From Cellulomonas sp. KRMCY2 (GTDB taxonomy: Bacteria; Actinomycetota; Actinomycetes; Actinomycetales; Cellulomonadaceae): a DNA stretch of 64,000 bases. This document shows, piece after piece, positions 25,676 through 34,425 of this stretch; within the stretch, counting starts at the first letter, position 1, and the number at the start of each line of letters is the position of its first letter. The position numbers and the translations under genes were made by a program. The stretch covers positions 3,162,001 to 3,226,000 of the forward strand of contig NZ_JAGF01000001.1 in assembly GCF_000526515.1 (NCBI RefSeq). Reading direction: 5' to 3'. Below the pieces are notes generated by a model. It saw only the letters and a program-made list of their open reading frames with translations, ran no database searches and was not told the origin of the DNA.

Positions 25676-25760
25676 CTTCGAACCACTGACTGCACCACCT
25701 GACTGCACCACCGACGGCACCACCGACCGAACCACCCACCGAACGACCGACCCGACAGAG
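25676..25760 (+). repeat. Degenerate CACCACCGAC-type repeats ahead of rsfS
   Basis: The 93-bp gap before rsfS is mostly short repeats (CTGACTGCACCAC twice, then CACCGAC/CCACCGAAC variants). No ORF or promoter is evident; GAGGATCC just before GTG 25766 may serve as ribosome-binding site. Confidence 0.6.
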
Positions 25761-25765
25761 GATCC

Positions 25766-26158
25766 GTGCCAGCAACCGAACGCGCCCTGGACATCGCCCT
25801 GGCGGCGGCTCGCGCCGCCTCCGGGCTCAAGGCCCAGGAGATCATCGCCCTCGACGTCAGCGAACGTCTCGTCCTGACCGACGTCTTCCTGATCGCCTCC
25901 GGCACCAACGAGCGCCAGGTCTCGGCGATCGTCGACGCCGTCGAGGAGGCCCTGCACAAGCGCGGCGTGAAGGCCATCCGCCGAGAGGGCATGCGGCAGG
26001 CGCACTGGGTGCTGCTCGACTTCGGCGACGTCGTCGTGCACGTGCAGCACGCCGATGACCGCGTGTACTACGCGCTCGAGCGCCTGTGGGCCGACTGCCC
26101 CGTGATCGAGCTTCCCGAGGACGCGCGGGGCGGCGACGGCACGGCAGACCAGGCATGA
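25766..26158 (+). CDS. rsfS: Ribosomal silencing factor RsfS
   Basis: RsfS binds protein L14 and blocks subunit joining in starvation. The family signature is clear: DVSERLVLTDVFLIASGTNERQ, then GVKAIRREGMRQAHWVLLDFGDVVVH and the YYALERLW motif. 130 residues. It overlaps the phosphatase gene by 4 bp. Confidence 0.95.
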   Translation: MPATERALDIALAAARAASGLKAQEIIALDVSERLVLTDVFLIASGTNERQVSAIVDAVEEALHKRGVKAIRREGMRQAHWVLLDFGDVVVHVQHADDRVYYALERLWADCPVIELPEDARGGDGTADQA

Positions 26159-26853
26159 CCGCCCGGGCCGTCGTCCTGTGGCGACACGGGCGCACGGAGT
26201 ACAACGCCACCGCCCGCCTGCAGGGACAGGTCGACATCCCGCTCGACGGGGTCGGCCGCTGGCAGGTCGAAGCGGCTGCACGGCACATCGCGCAGCGGCA
26301 CTCGCCGACCCGGATCGTCAGCTCGGACCTCAGCCGCGCGGCGGCCACGGCGCATGCGCTGGCCGACGTGTGCGGGCTCCCCGTGCGCCTCGACCCGCGG
26401 CTGCGGGAACGCGGCTTCGGCGAGTGGGAAGGCCTGACGGCACACGAGATCTCCGAGCGCTGGCCGGACCAGTACGCCGTCTGGCGTTCCGGTCGCGACC
26501 CCCAGCGCGCGGGCTCCGAGAGCCGCGCATCGGTGGGTGCCCGGGTGGCGCAGGCTGTGACCGAGCTCGCCGACGAGGTCGACCCGGACGGCACGCTCGT
26601 CGTGGTCTCGCACGGTGCGGCGATCACCCTGGGCATGGTCGCGCTCCTCGGCCTGGACCCGACGGCCTGGCGCGGTCTCGGCGGTCTGCACAACGCGCAC
26701 TGGGCGTTGCTGCGACCAGGCGGGCACCGCGAGACCACGCCCTGGTTCATCGAGGCGCACAACCTGGGGCCCGCCGTCGTCGTCGACGACTGGAACGCCG
26801 GTGTCCCGGCCGACGCCGTGCCGAGCAGCACCGCGGACGCACTGCGTCCCTGA
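26155..26853 (+). CDS. Histidine phosphatase family protein
   Basis: Phosphoglycerate-mutase-like phosphatase. The catalytic RHG motif (LWRHGRTEYN) is at residues 8-17, followed by SSDLSRAAATA, the acidic GEWEG and the second catalytic His in VVVSHGAAI. 232 residues. The gene is coupled to rsfS by ATGA. Actinobacterial homologues in this place include glucosyl-3-phosphoglycerate phosphatase, but the substrate cannot be read from sequence. Confidence 0.88.
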   Translation: MTARAVVLWRHGRTEYNATARLQGQVDIPLDGVGRWQVEAAARHIAQRHSPTRIVSSDLSRAAATAHALADVCGLPVRLDPRLRERGFGEWEGLTAHEISERWPDQYAVWRSGRDPQRAGSESRASVGARVAQAVTELADEVDPDGTLVVVSHGAAITLGMVALLGLDPTAWRGLGGLHNAHWALLRPGGHRETTPWFIEAHNLGPAVVVDDWNAGVPADAVPSSTADALRP

Positions 26854-26911
26854 GCAGCGCTGCGGACGTGCGTCCCTGAGCAGCCGGCGTCTGTGGTGCG
26901 GGCCGTGTCGA

Positions 26912-26942
26912 TTGGAACTCGGGAGCAGGTTCCGCCTAGACT
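26912..26942 (+). promoter_or_regulatory. Promoter of tRNA-Ala
   Basis: TTGGAA (26912-26917) and TAGACT (26937-26942), separated by 19 bp, lie about 22 nt before the mature tRNA 5' end. The spacer is longer than ideal. Confidence 0.45.
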
Positions 26943-26963
26943 GCTCACGCCCTTCGGGGCACC

Positions 26964-27038
<75 letters not shown>

Positions 27039-27042
27039 GGAT

Positions 27043-27072
27043 CGAGAGGCCGTCCTTCGGGGCGGCCTCTCG
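27043..27072 (+). terminator. UUCG-loop terminator hairpin after tRNA-Ala
   Basis: A 13-bp stem (one G-U) closed by an exact TTCG tetraloop (27056-27059), starting 6 nt after the tRNA. No T-run. Confidence 0.8.
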
Positions 27073-27087
27073 TGCGTCCGGCAGGCA

Positions 27088-27115
27088 GTGCGCCGTGCGC
27101 CGTGCGCCGTGCGCC
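27088..27115 (+). repeat. 7-bp tandem repeat (GTGCGCC)x4
   Basis: Four exact copies of GTGCGCC lie in the gap between the tRNA terminator and the next gene. Confidence 0.85.
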
Positions 27116-27237
27116 GTCGGCCACCGGGCGGTCCCGCGGGCACCTGACTCCTGCGGTGATCTTCTCAGGACCGGACATACCGGGCTAGCGTGGGTCGATC
27201 CGGGGCAGCCCGCGCCGGAGGTCTCGGGGGGCGACCG

Positions 27238-29877
27238 ATGCGGACCAGGCGGCGAGAGCGCGAACCCGACGTCCTCGAGCTGCGGATCCACGGGGTCAAC
27301 AACACGGCCCCGCACGATCTGCTCGACCTGCCGCAGCCCGACGTCGAACGGGTCGCCGGGGACGCGCTCGGCAGCTTCTGGCGTCCCACGCCTGCCGCGC
27401 GAGCCCGGGCGCGCGAGGGTGAGCGGGGCCACGTCCCGAGCGGGATCGTGCGCGAGGCCTACTCCTGGGGTGGCCTGGCGCGCACGACGCCGACGGTCGG
27501 CTCGGGCGCCGTCGGGACCGTCGTCGGCGCGCTCGGGCGGATCGGCTGGGCGCTGCTGCTCCCGTTCGGCCTGGTGAACGTCGCGTTCTGGAGCCGACGT
27601 CTCGACAGCGAGGGGTGGTCGCGCGGGTGGCAGGCCGGCGGAGCGGCGGCCGCGCTGCGGGTCTACGCCCTGCTGCTCACCCTCCTGATGCTCGGCTCGG
27701 TCTCGGTCGTGAGCCTCGACCTGGTCGCGACCCAGTGCTTCGCCGACTCGGATCGCTGGTGCGCGAGCCTGCCGGCTGCGCTGGACGGGCTCGCCGCGAT
27801 GAGCCACGGCCGGCGGCTCGCCCTGCTCTCTGCCGTGCCGCTGCTCGTCCTGCTGCTGCTCGTCGGCCTCTCGGCGATCTCCCGCACGCGGTACGAGCAG
27901 CTCGCTGCCATGCCGGTGGGGGACCCGGCCCAGGTCGCCGCCGGCACACCGCTCCTGGCCACGCCGGGCTTCTGGTCCAACGCGCGCCTCACCGCGACGC
28001 TCGGGCGCATGCACATCGCCGGCGGCCTGTGCTTCCTGGTCGTCGCGACGGCCTGGCACCAGGTCTTCGGCACCGGCCCGGCCTGTGCCGATCCGGCCCT
28101 CGCCCCGGGTGCTGCGCGCGGCGACTGCTGGGCGCAGGTGTTCCCCCTCAGCTCCACGGCGTGGCCGTTCGCCGTCACTCTCCTCCTCGGCGCGGTCGGA
28201 CTCATCGGGATCATCGTCGCGCTGTGCTCCGCAGTGTGGGCACAGGCGGCGGAGCTGGGCTCCCGGCGTGCGCTCGTGGTGCATCGTCGGGTGGCCCGGG
28301 TGGTCGCGGTCTGCGGTGCGCTGTTCGTGGCGCAGACCCTGCTCCTGTGGTTCGTCCCGCACAGCACTGCCGTCGAGGTTCCGCTGCTCGGGCTCGTCGC
28401 GATGCCGATGGTGCTGACGGTCGTGCTCCTGGCCATCGCCCTCGCCGCACGGGGCTGGCGCCGTGGTGGTGACCGCCGTCATGAGGCATGGGGCGGCCGA
28501 GCGCCGTCGGTCTTCCTGCTCCTGGCCCTCGGCGTCGCGCTGACGCTGTCGACGCTCGTCGTCATCACGGTCGGGGACTGGCTCAACGGCGGCCTGTCGG
28601 CCGGGCAGCTCGTCCGGCAGACGGTCGGACTGCCGGGGACGGCGCCGCTCGCGCCACGCGAGACGTGCGGATCGGGCTGCCCGACGCCGGACCCGCACCT
28701 GGTGATCCCGACCGTGTACGTCTGGTTCGGTGCGGCGACGGCTGTCGCGCTGGTCGTGGTGCTGGCGATCGCCCTCGTCGCCGCGGTGCGGACCTCGGCG
28801 ACGCTCGTGGCGGCGGGGGTCCCACGCGTCCTGCTGGACCTGCGTCGTCGCGGCGGCTCGGCGACCGAGCTCGCTCGGCGTGACGGCGCCGCCGACGCCG
28901 GCCGACGCGCTCGCCGGGCGGCGGCCGTCGCGCACCGGGCCGAGCCGGTGGTGCGGGTGCTCGCCGAGGCGACGCTCGTCTGCACGAGTCTCGCCGTGCT
29001 CGTCACGGCACTGACGTCGGCCGTACCCCGGCTCGGACCGCCGCAGCTGCGCGGCGTGACGGATCTCTCCATGGGCTTCGGGGCGCAGGCCTACCGGGCG
29101 TTCGTCGACGGCGCCGTCTGGGGGGCCGGTGTCACAGGTCTGCTCGTGGTCGGTGGTCTGGCCGGCGGTGCGCTGACCGGTCGGACCCGCCCGCTCGGGC
29201 TGGTCTGGGACCTGATCTGCTTCCTGCCACGCACCGGCCACCCCTTCGGGCCGCCGTGCTACGCCGAGCGTGTGGTCCCTGAGCTCGTCCGGCGCTACGA
29301 CGAGTGGCTCGACCAGGGACCGAGCCGGCGAACCGTCGTCAGCGCGCACAGCCTCGGCGCGGTCCTCGCTGTGGCGAGCCTCTTCGCCGCCCAGGCGGAG
29401 CTCGGCCGCGCCGCCGTCGACCGCATCGCGCTGCTGACCTACGGCATCCAGCTACGGCCGTACTTCGGCCGGATGTTCCCCGAGCTGCTCGGACCGACGG
29501 TGCTGGGCACGGCGCCCGGTCGCGGAGCGCGGCTGCTGACCCCCGATCCTTGGCAGGATGCGGTCGCCGACGACCACCGGCGTGACGCCACGGTCCCTGG
29601 CGCAGCCGACCAGCCGGGCCGGGGCGCCGCGCAGTCGTCCGGCATGACGGTCCATGGCCTGCTGACCGGTCACGGCGGCACGAGGTGGCTCAACCTGTGG
29701 CGGCGGACCGACTACCTGGGCTTCCCGGTGGACAGCTACGGCGCGAGCACTGTCGACCGGCCGGCCGAGGAGATCGACACCAGCGGATACCTGCCGGAGA
29801 TCGCGACCCACGGCGGCTACCCGCGAACTGTCGCCTACGCCGCCGCTCTGCGGACCCTGCTGGGCCGTAGCCGCTGA
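27238..29877 (+). CDS. Multi-span membrane protein with lipase-like motif
   Basis: An 879-residue integral membrane protein. Near the N-terminus is ELRIHGVNNT, like the first strand and oxyanion HG of alpha/beta hydrolases. About ten hydrophobic segments fill residues ~100-650. The C-terminal part has RTVVSAHSLGAVLAVASLF (about residue 700), a nucleophile elbow with Ser in the form AHSLG. This suggests a hydrolase fold split by a membrane domain. ATG 27238 was preferred to the upstream start at 27190 for its position after GGGGGG. It is not in an obvious operon, though the oxidoreductase follows on the same strand. Substrate unknown. Confidence 0.7.
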   Translation: MRTRRREREPDVLELRIHGVNNTAPHDLLDLPQPDVERVAGDALGSFWRPTPAARARAREGERGHVPSGIVREAYSWGGLARTTPTVGSGAVGTVVGALGRIGWALLLPFGLVNVAFWSRRLDSEGWSRGWQAGGAAAALRVYALLLTLLMLGSVSVVSLDLVATQCFADSDRWCASLPAALDGLAAMSHGRRLALLSAVPLLVLLLLVGLSAISRTRYEQLAAMPVGDPAQVAAGTPLLATPGFWSNARLTATLGRMHIAGGLCFLVVATAWHQVFGTGPACADPALAPGAARGDCWAQVFPLSSTAWPFAVTLLLGAVGLIGIIVALCSAVWAQAAELGSRRALVVHRRVARVVAVCGALFVAQTLLLWFVPHSTAVEVPLLGLVAMPMVLTVVLLAIALAARGWRRGGDRRHEAWGGRAPSVFLLLALGVALTLSTLVVITVGDWLNGGLSAGQLVRQTVGLPGTAPLAPRETCGSGCPTPDPHLVIPTVYVWFGAATAVALVVVLAIALVAAVRTSATLVAAGVPRVLLDLRRRGGSATELARRDGAADAGRRARRAAAVAHRAEPVVRVLAEATLVCTSLAVLVTALTSAVPRLGPPQLRGVTDLSMGFGAQAYRAFVDGAVWGAGVTGLLVVGGLAGGALTGRTRPLGLVWDLICFLPRTGHPFGPPCYAERVVPELVRRYDEWLDQGPSRRTVVSAHSLGAVLAVASLFAAQAELGRAAVDRIALLTYGIQLRPYFGRMFPELLGPTVLGTAPGRGARLLTPDPWQDAVADDHRRDATVPGAADQPGRGAAQSSGMTVHGLLTGHGGTRWLNLWRRTDYLGFPVDSYGASTVDRPAEEIDTSGYLPEIATHGGYPRTVAYAAALRTLLGRSR

Positions 29878-29982
29878 CGGCCCGTACGCGCCAGGCGGGC
29901 AGCGTCGGGTGCTGCCGGTCGGTCGGCTCGCGTCGTAGCCTGACGCGAACGCCAACGGCCGTCCACATCCCCAGGAGACGTC

Positions 29983-30771
29983 ATGACCCGACCGGTACGC
30001 ATCGGTGTCCAGATCCAGCCGCAGCACGCCGACTACGCCGACATCCGGCGGGCGGTGGCGGCCGTCGAGGAGGCCGGCGCGGACATCATCTTCAACTGGG
30101 ACCACTTCTTCCCGCTCTATGGTGAACCGGACGGCAAGCACTTCGAGTGCTGGACGATGCTCGGAGCCTGGGCCGAGGCGACCGAGAGCGTGCAGATCGG
30201 CGCGCTGGTCACCTGCAACAGCTACCGCAACCCCGACCTGCTGGCGGACATGGCCCGCACGGTCGACCACATCAGCGGTGGCCGGCTCGTGCTGGGGATC
30301 GGCGCCGGGTGGTTCGAGCGGGACTACGCAGAGTTCGGCTACGAGTTCGGGACGCCCGGCTCGCGGATCGCCGACCTGGGCGCGGCGCTGCCGCGGATCA
30401 AGGCCCGGTGGGCGGCGGCCAACCCGGCACCGACGCGGGACATCCCCGTCCTGATCGGCGGCGGGGGCGAGCGGAAGACCCTGCGGGTCGTCGCGGAGCA
30501 CGCCACCGTGTGGCACTCCTTCGGCGACGCCGAGACGGTCGCCCGCAAGTCCGCGATCCTCGATGAGCACTGCGCGGTGGTGGGACGCGATCCGGACGAG
30601 ATCGAGCGGTCGGTCGGCGTGGGGCGGTCGGGGACGCCGGGCGACGCCGCAGCGAGGATGCGTGACCTCGGTGTGAGCCTGTTCACCGTCGACGTCTCGG
30701 GTCCCGGCTACGACCTCGGCCGGCTCCGGCACTGGCTCGCCTGGCGGGACGAGCAGAACGCCACCGTCTGA
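29983..30771 (+). CDS. LLM class F420-dependent oxidoreductase
   Basis: Luciferase-like TIM-barrel protein of 262 residues. VRIGVQIQPQHADYADI at the start, DHISGGRLVLGIGAGWFERDY in the middle and IPVLIGGGGERKTLRVVAEHA toward the end are typical of F420-type members. It would use reduced F420; the substrate is not apparent. ATG 29983 has AGGAG 5 nt upstream, and TAGCCT (29936-29941) is a likely -10 giving a ~35-nt leader. Confidence 0.88.
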   Translation: MTRPVRIGVQIQPQHADYADIRRAVAAVEEAGADIIFNWDHFFPLYGEPDGKHFECWTMLGAWAEATESVQIGALVTCNSYRNPDLLADMARTVDHISGGRLVLGIGAGWFERDYAEFGYEFGTPGSRIADLGAALPRIKARWAAANPAPTRDIPVLIGGGGERKTLRVVAEHATVWHSFGDAETVARKSAILDEHCAVVGRDPDEIERSVGVGRSGTPGDAAARMRDLGVSLFTVDVSGPGYDLGRLRHWLAWRDEQNATV

Positions 30772-30785
30772 GGCCGGGCTCCGCC

Positions 30786-30830
30786 CTGCTGGGTCTGCTG
30801 GGTCTGCTGGGTCCGCTGGGTCTGCTGGGT
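30786..30830 (+). repeat. 9-bp tandem repeat (CTGCTGGGT)x5
   Basis: Five copies, the fourth with one change, immediately after the oxidoreductase stop and before the metallophosphoesterase control region. Confidence 0.85.
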
Positions 30831-30875
30831 CTGCTCGATGTGCCGAGCCGCACGATGTGGCCGAGCTGCTCCGTC

Positions 30876-30894
30876 TGTTCGCTCAGAGCGAACA
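30876..30894. promoter_or_regulatory. 19-bp palindrome upstream of the metallophosphoesterase
   Basis: TGTTCGCTC-A-GAGCGAACA is a perfect odd palindrome centred about 75 bp before ATG 30960. It looks like an operator for a dimeric repressor. The arms run GTTC...GAAC, opposite to the actinobacterial LexA box. Confidence 0.6.
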
Positions 30895-30959
30895 CACTCG
30901 CAGCGGTCCTGATGTGCGCGGTGGTCCCGCACGGGTCGATGGGTGAGGCTAGGAGGGTC

Positions 30960-32795
30960 ATGAACCTGAGCGAACGCCCGGCCGAGCCGGATCCGACGGC
31001 GCCTGCCGGTCCGGGTCCGGTCGGGTCCGCGACGGCACGGCTCCGGGCCTGGCTCACCGGGCCGTTCGCCGAACGCGTCCGCGGCACGGTCCGTCGGGCC
31101 GTCGCAGCCCTCCCGTCCGGGCGGACCGTGCTGCGCATCCTGCTGCTGGCCGTCGTCGTGGTCGTCCCATGCCTCGGCTGGGGCGTCGCGACCGCCTCCG
31201 CCGAGGCGAGCCTCGGACCACACCTCGCCCGCTACGAGGTCACCGTCGACGACGAGGTCACCGTCGACCTGGGGCCGCTCGGCACCCTCGTCATCGACTC
31301 GCCACTGCCCCTGACGCTCGGTCTGCGCGTCGTCGTCCAGGAGATCCCGCGCGAGGTCACCGCCGTCGAGGAGGCCGACACGCTCGCGGCGCTGGGCGCA
31401 GACCTCGAGGGCTACGTCCAGTTCTTCAACGGGCCGGAGGTGACCATGCGCGGCGTGGTCCAGGCCCTCGTGGTCGATGCCGTCCAACGTGGCCTCCTGG
31501 CAGCGGCCCTCGTCGGCCTCGCCGCCTGGGGTCTGAGGTCAGCCCTCGGATCGGCGCGGCGGGCCGAGCTCGCGGCGCTCGTCCGCCCGTACCGGGCGCT
31601 CGGCGTCGCGGCGACCGTCGTCGTGGTCGTCGTGGCCGGCACCGTGACCGCGAGCGGCCCGACCGCGGCCACCACGACGAACGACCAGCCCGCCTCGGCC
31701 GTCTTCGCGGGCACGCCCCTGGAGGGTGCACGGATCACCGGCCGGCTGGCCGGCGTGATCGACACCTACGGCGGCTACGTCGTGGACGCCTACCGCGACA
31801 ACGAGCGGTTCTACGACACCGTCGTCACGGGGGTGGAGGGCGCCTGGGCGGAGCGTGCCGCCACGGACGCCGAGGCAGCGGCTCGGCACGACGCGGTGCA
31901 GGTGGCGGGCCCCAGGCCGGCTGCCCCTTCGGCGTCGCCGGCCGTGAGCGCGACGCCCGGCGGTCCGGGTGACGGCGACTCCGACGAGACCGACGACCAG
32001 GCCGAGACCGACGACGAGGCCGCTGAGCCCGTCGTGCTGCTCGTCGTCAGCGACCTGCACTGCAACGTCGGCATGGCCAGGGTGATCCGGTCGGTCGCCG
32101 AGCTCTCCGGGGCGACTGTCGTGCTCAACGCCGGTGACTCGACGATCAACGGGACCGCGGTGGAGTCCTACTGCGTGCGAGCATTCGCGGACGCGGTACC
32201 CGACGGCGCCGAGCTCGTGGTGGTCGACGGCAACCATGACAGCGAGGAGACCAGCGCCGAGGAGCGCGCGGTCGGCGCCCAGGTGCTCGACGGCGAGGTC
32301 GTCGAGGTCAGCGGCATCCGCATCCTGGGCGACAGCGACGCCATCGCGACCAGGATCGGGGTCGGCACCACGCTGGTCGGCGACGAGACGATCACCGAGG
32401 CGGGCGAGCGGCTGGCGGAGGTCGCCTGCCAGGACGAGGACGGTGTCGACCTGCTGCTCATCCACAACCCCAGGGCCGGTGACGCCACCCTGGAGCAGGG
32501 CTGCGCACCCGCCCAGATCTCCGGCCACCTGCATCGCCGGATCGGCCCCGTGCGCGAGGGCGAGGGTGTCCGGTACGTCAGCTCGAGCACGGCGGGCGCC
32601 GTGCTCGGTGCGGTGACCGTCGGGCCGCTCAGCGGGACCGCCGAGCTGACAGTCCTGCGGTTCGACCCGGACAGCCGGCGGTTCATCGACTACCGGCTGG
32701 TCCGCGTCAGCCCGGACGCGCAGGTCACTGTCGGGTTCGCCGTCGCATGGCCGGGCGAGCGGGTGGACCTGTCCGACCCCGGCGGGCCCCGTTGA
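30960..32795 (+). CDS. Membrane-anchored metallophosphoesterase
   Basis: 611 residues. A cytoplasmic N-terminus is followed by a membrane span (~63-82, RILLLAVVVVVPCLGWGV), an extracytoplasmic part, a second hydrophobic pair near 165-220, a Thr/Asp-rich linker, and a calcineurin-like phosphoesterase domain with VVSDLHC, AGDSTI, DGNHDSEE and SGHLHR, supplying the usual metal ligands. ATG 30960 has a perfect AGGAGG. Topology suggests the active domain is outside the cell. Substrate unknown. A 19-bp palindrome upstream may regulate it. Confidence 0.8.
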   Translation: MNLSERPAEPDPTAPAGPGPVGSATARLRAWLTGPFAERVRGTVRRAVAALPSGRTVLRILLLAVVVVVPCLGWGVATASAEASLGPHLARYEVTVDDEVTVDLGPLGTLVIDSPLPLTLGLRVVVQEIPREVTAVEEADTLAALGADLEGYVQFFNGPEVTMRGVVQALVVDAVQRGLLAAALVGLAAWGLRSALGSARRAELAALVRPYRALGVAATVVVVVVAGTVTASGPTAATTTNDQPASAVFAGTPLEGARITGRLAGVIDTYGGYVVDAYRDNERFYDTVVTGVEGAWAERAATDAEAAARHDAVQVAGPRPAAPSASPAVSATPGGPGDGDSDETDDQAETDDEAAEPVVLLVVSDLHCNVGMARVIRSVAELSGATVVLNAGDSTINGTAVESYCVRAFADAVPDGAELVVVDGNHDSEETSAEERAVGAQVLDGEVVEVSGIRILGDSDAIATRIGVGTTLVGDETITEAGERLAEVACQDEDGVDLLLIHNPRAGDATLEQGCAPAQISGHLHRRIGPVREGEGVRYVSSSTAGAVLGAVTVGPLSGTAELTVLRFDPDSRRFIDYRLVRVSPDAQVTVGFAVAWPGERVDLSDPGGPR

Positions 32796-32943
32796 GCACC
32801 CACGCCCGGTGGCTGCGCGGCACGGTGACGGTCACACCGGCGGCCCGGCGCGGCGTACGGTAGTGCGGCTGTCTGCCTCGACGGCGCCCGGGTGGTCCGG
32901 CGTCGGCCGCCCCCGGCGGGGGCAGACCCGAGAGAGGAGCGCT

Positions 32944-33666
32944 GTGCAGCACCGCCCGTCCGACCCAGGCCGTCGACCACACGGCACTCGTCCGACGGCG
33001 ACGAGAGCCGTGCGCAGGTTCGCGACCCTCGGTGCGTCTGCCCTCGCTGCTCTCGTGATCGTGCTCGGCCCCGGGTCCACCGCCGCCGACGCGCACGACG
33101 CGCTCGTCGGGAGCGACCCCGCCGACGGCGCCGTGCTGACCGTCGCGCCGCAGCAGGTCGTCCTGACGTTCACGGCCGACCAGCTCGAGGTGGGAGCAGT
33201 CGTCGAGGTGACCGGCACCGACGGCAGCCGGTGGACGGCAGGTGAGCCTGCGGTGTCCGGCCCCACCGTGACCCAGCCGCTCGCGCAGTCGATGCCGTCC
33301 GGCGCCTTCCAGGTCGTGTGGCGGTCGGTCTCCGCCGACGGCCACCCCATCAGCGGAGAGCTCGGGTTCAGCATCGAGGCACCCGAGGCTGCACCGACGC
33401 CGGAGCCCTCCGCCGCACCGGCGAGCACCGACGAGCCGGGCACGGACGTGTCCGGCACCGAGTCCAGCACGGAACCCAGCGCCGAGCCCAGCACGGAACC
33501 GCGCGCCGACGAGCCGGGCACGGCAACCCCGACCCCGGTGGCCGACGACGACCGGTCACGCCTGCGTCCCTCGACGAGCAGCTGGCTCCTCGCCGGCACG
33601 GCAGTGGTCGCAGCGGCCGTCGTCGCGGGTCTGGTCGCGCAGCGCCGAGGGGAGGCCCGCCGATGA
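32944..33666 (+). CDS. copC: CopC domain copper-resistance protein
   Basis: Exported copper-binding protein of 240 residues. A basic N-terminus and hydrophobic core (LGASALAALVIVLGPGSTA) form a signal peptide. Cleavage after ADA would leave His as the new N-terminus (HDALVGSDPADG), the usual Cu(II) ligand. The second ligand region is SADGHPISGELGF. A Thr/Pro/Glu-rich linker and a C-terminal membrane helix followed by RRGEARR anchor it. GTG 32944 has GAGGAG. It overlaps the yceI-like gene by 4 bp. Confidence 0.9.
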   Translation: MQHRPSDPGRRPHGTRPTATRAVRRFATLGASALAALVIVLGPGSTAADAHDALVGSDPADGAVLTVAPQQVVLTFTADQLEVGAVVEVTGTDGSRWTAGEPAVSGPTVTQPLAQSMPSGAFQVVWRSVSADGHPISGELGFSIEAPEAAPTPEPSAAPASTDEPGTDVSGTESSTEPSAEPSTEPRADEPGTATPTPVADDDRSRLRPSTSSWLLAGTAVVAAAVVAGLVAQRRGEARR

Positions 33667-34412
33667 GCGCCGTCGCGCCGCGATCCGGTGACCTCCCGCC
33701 CGAGCACCGCCGGCGGTGGCTGATCCGGACGTTGGTGGCGCTCGTCGTGGCGGTCGCGCTGATCGTCGGGGGACCGTGGCTGTACGCCAAGGTGATCGCC
33801 CCGGAGGCCCGCGACCCGCTGGCGCTGAGCACGCCGACGGCCGAGCCCGGCGACCCGACCGGCGCCGCCCAGGCCGACGAGGTGCCGCCGCCGATCGATG
33901 TCAACGGCACGTGGCAGATCGGCGCAGGCTCGGAGGCCGGCTACCGGCTCGGCGAGGTGCTCTCGGGTGCGGCGGTGACCGTGACAGGTCGCACCGAGCA
34001 GGTGACCGGGACGATGGTCGTCGAGGACGGGGCGCTGACCCAGGCGGAGCTCGTCGTCGACACCGGGTCGATCGCCACCGACGAGTCCGCACGGGACGCC
34101 TACTTCCGGCGAGCGCTGGACACCTCCACGTACGCGGACGCTACGTTCCTGCTCAGCGAGCCGGTCGACGTCGCGGAGGTCGGCTCGGCCGACGGCCCGG
34201 TCACGGTGACCGCGCCGGGCACCCTGACCTTCCACGGCATCAGCCAGGCGGTGACGGTGGACCTCGAGGTTCAGCGGACGCTCGCCGGGGTCGAGGTCGT
34301 CGGCCAGGTCCCGGTCGACCTCGAGACCTACGGGTTGGCCGCGCCGGACCTGGGCTTCGTGACCGTCGAGCCTGCCGGCTCCATCGAGTTCCTGCTCGTC
34401 CTGACCCGCTGA
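33663..34412 (+). CDS. YceI-like lipocalin-fold protein, membrane anchored
   Basis: 249 residues with an N-terminal membrane span (~20-42) and an exported YceI domain. GTWQIGAGSEAGYRLGE, TGSIATDESARDAYFR and GTLTFHGISQAVTVDLEV are hallmarks of this isoprenoid- or lipid-binding beta barrel. The ATGA overlap with copC indicates one transcript, so it may work with CopC at the cell surface. Its stop lies 14 bp from the broken end of the HerA-like fragment on the other strand. Confidence 0.88.
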   Translation: MSAVAPRSGDLPPEHRRRWLIRTLVALVVAVALIVGGPWLYAKVIAPEARDPLALSTPTAEPGDPTGAAQADEVPPPIDVNGTWQIGAGSEAGYRLGEVLSGAAVTVTGRTEQVTGTMVVEDGALTQAELVVDTGSIATDESARDAYFRRALDTSTYADATFLLSEPVDVAEVGSADGPVTVTAPGTLTFHGISQAVTVDLEVQRTLAGVEVVGQVPVDLETYGLAAPDLGFVTVEPAGSIEFLLVLTR

Positions 34413-34425
34413 CCCGACCGGCCCC

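Noticed and set aside
30786-30839. Possible CRISPR-like array at the 9-bp repeats
   Set aside because: Units are contiguous 9-mers without spacers and no cas gene is present; it is a simple tandem repeat.
30876-30894. LexA/SOS box upstream of the metallophosphoesterase
   Set aside because: The actinobacterial LexA site reads GAAC-N4-GTTC; here the arms are in the opposite order with a 9-nt centre, so the dyad must belong to another regulator.
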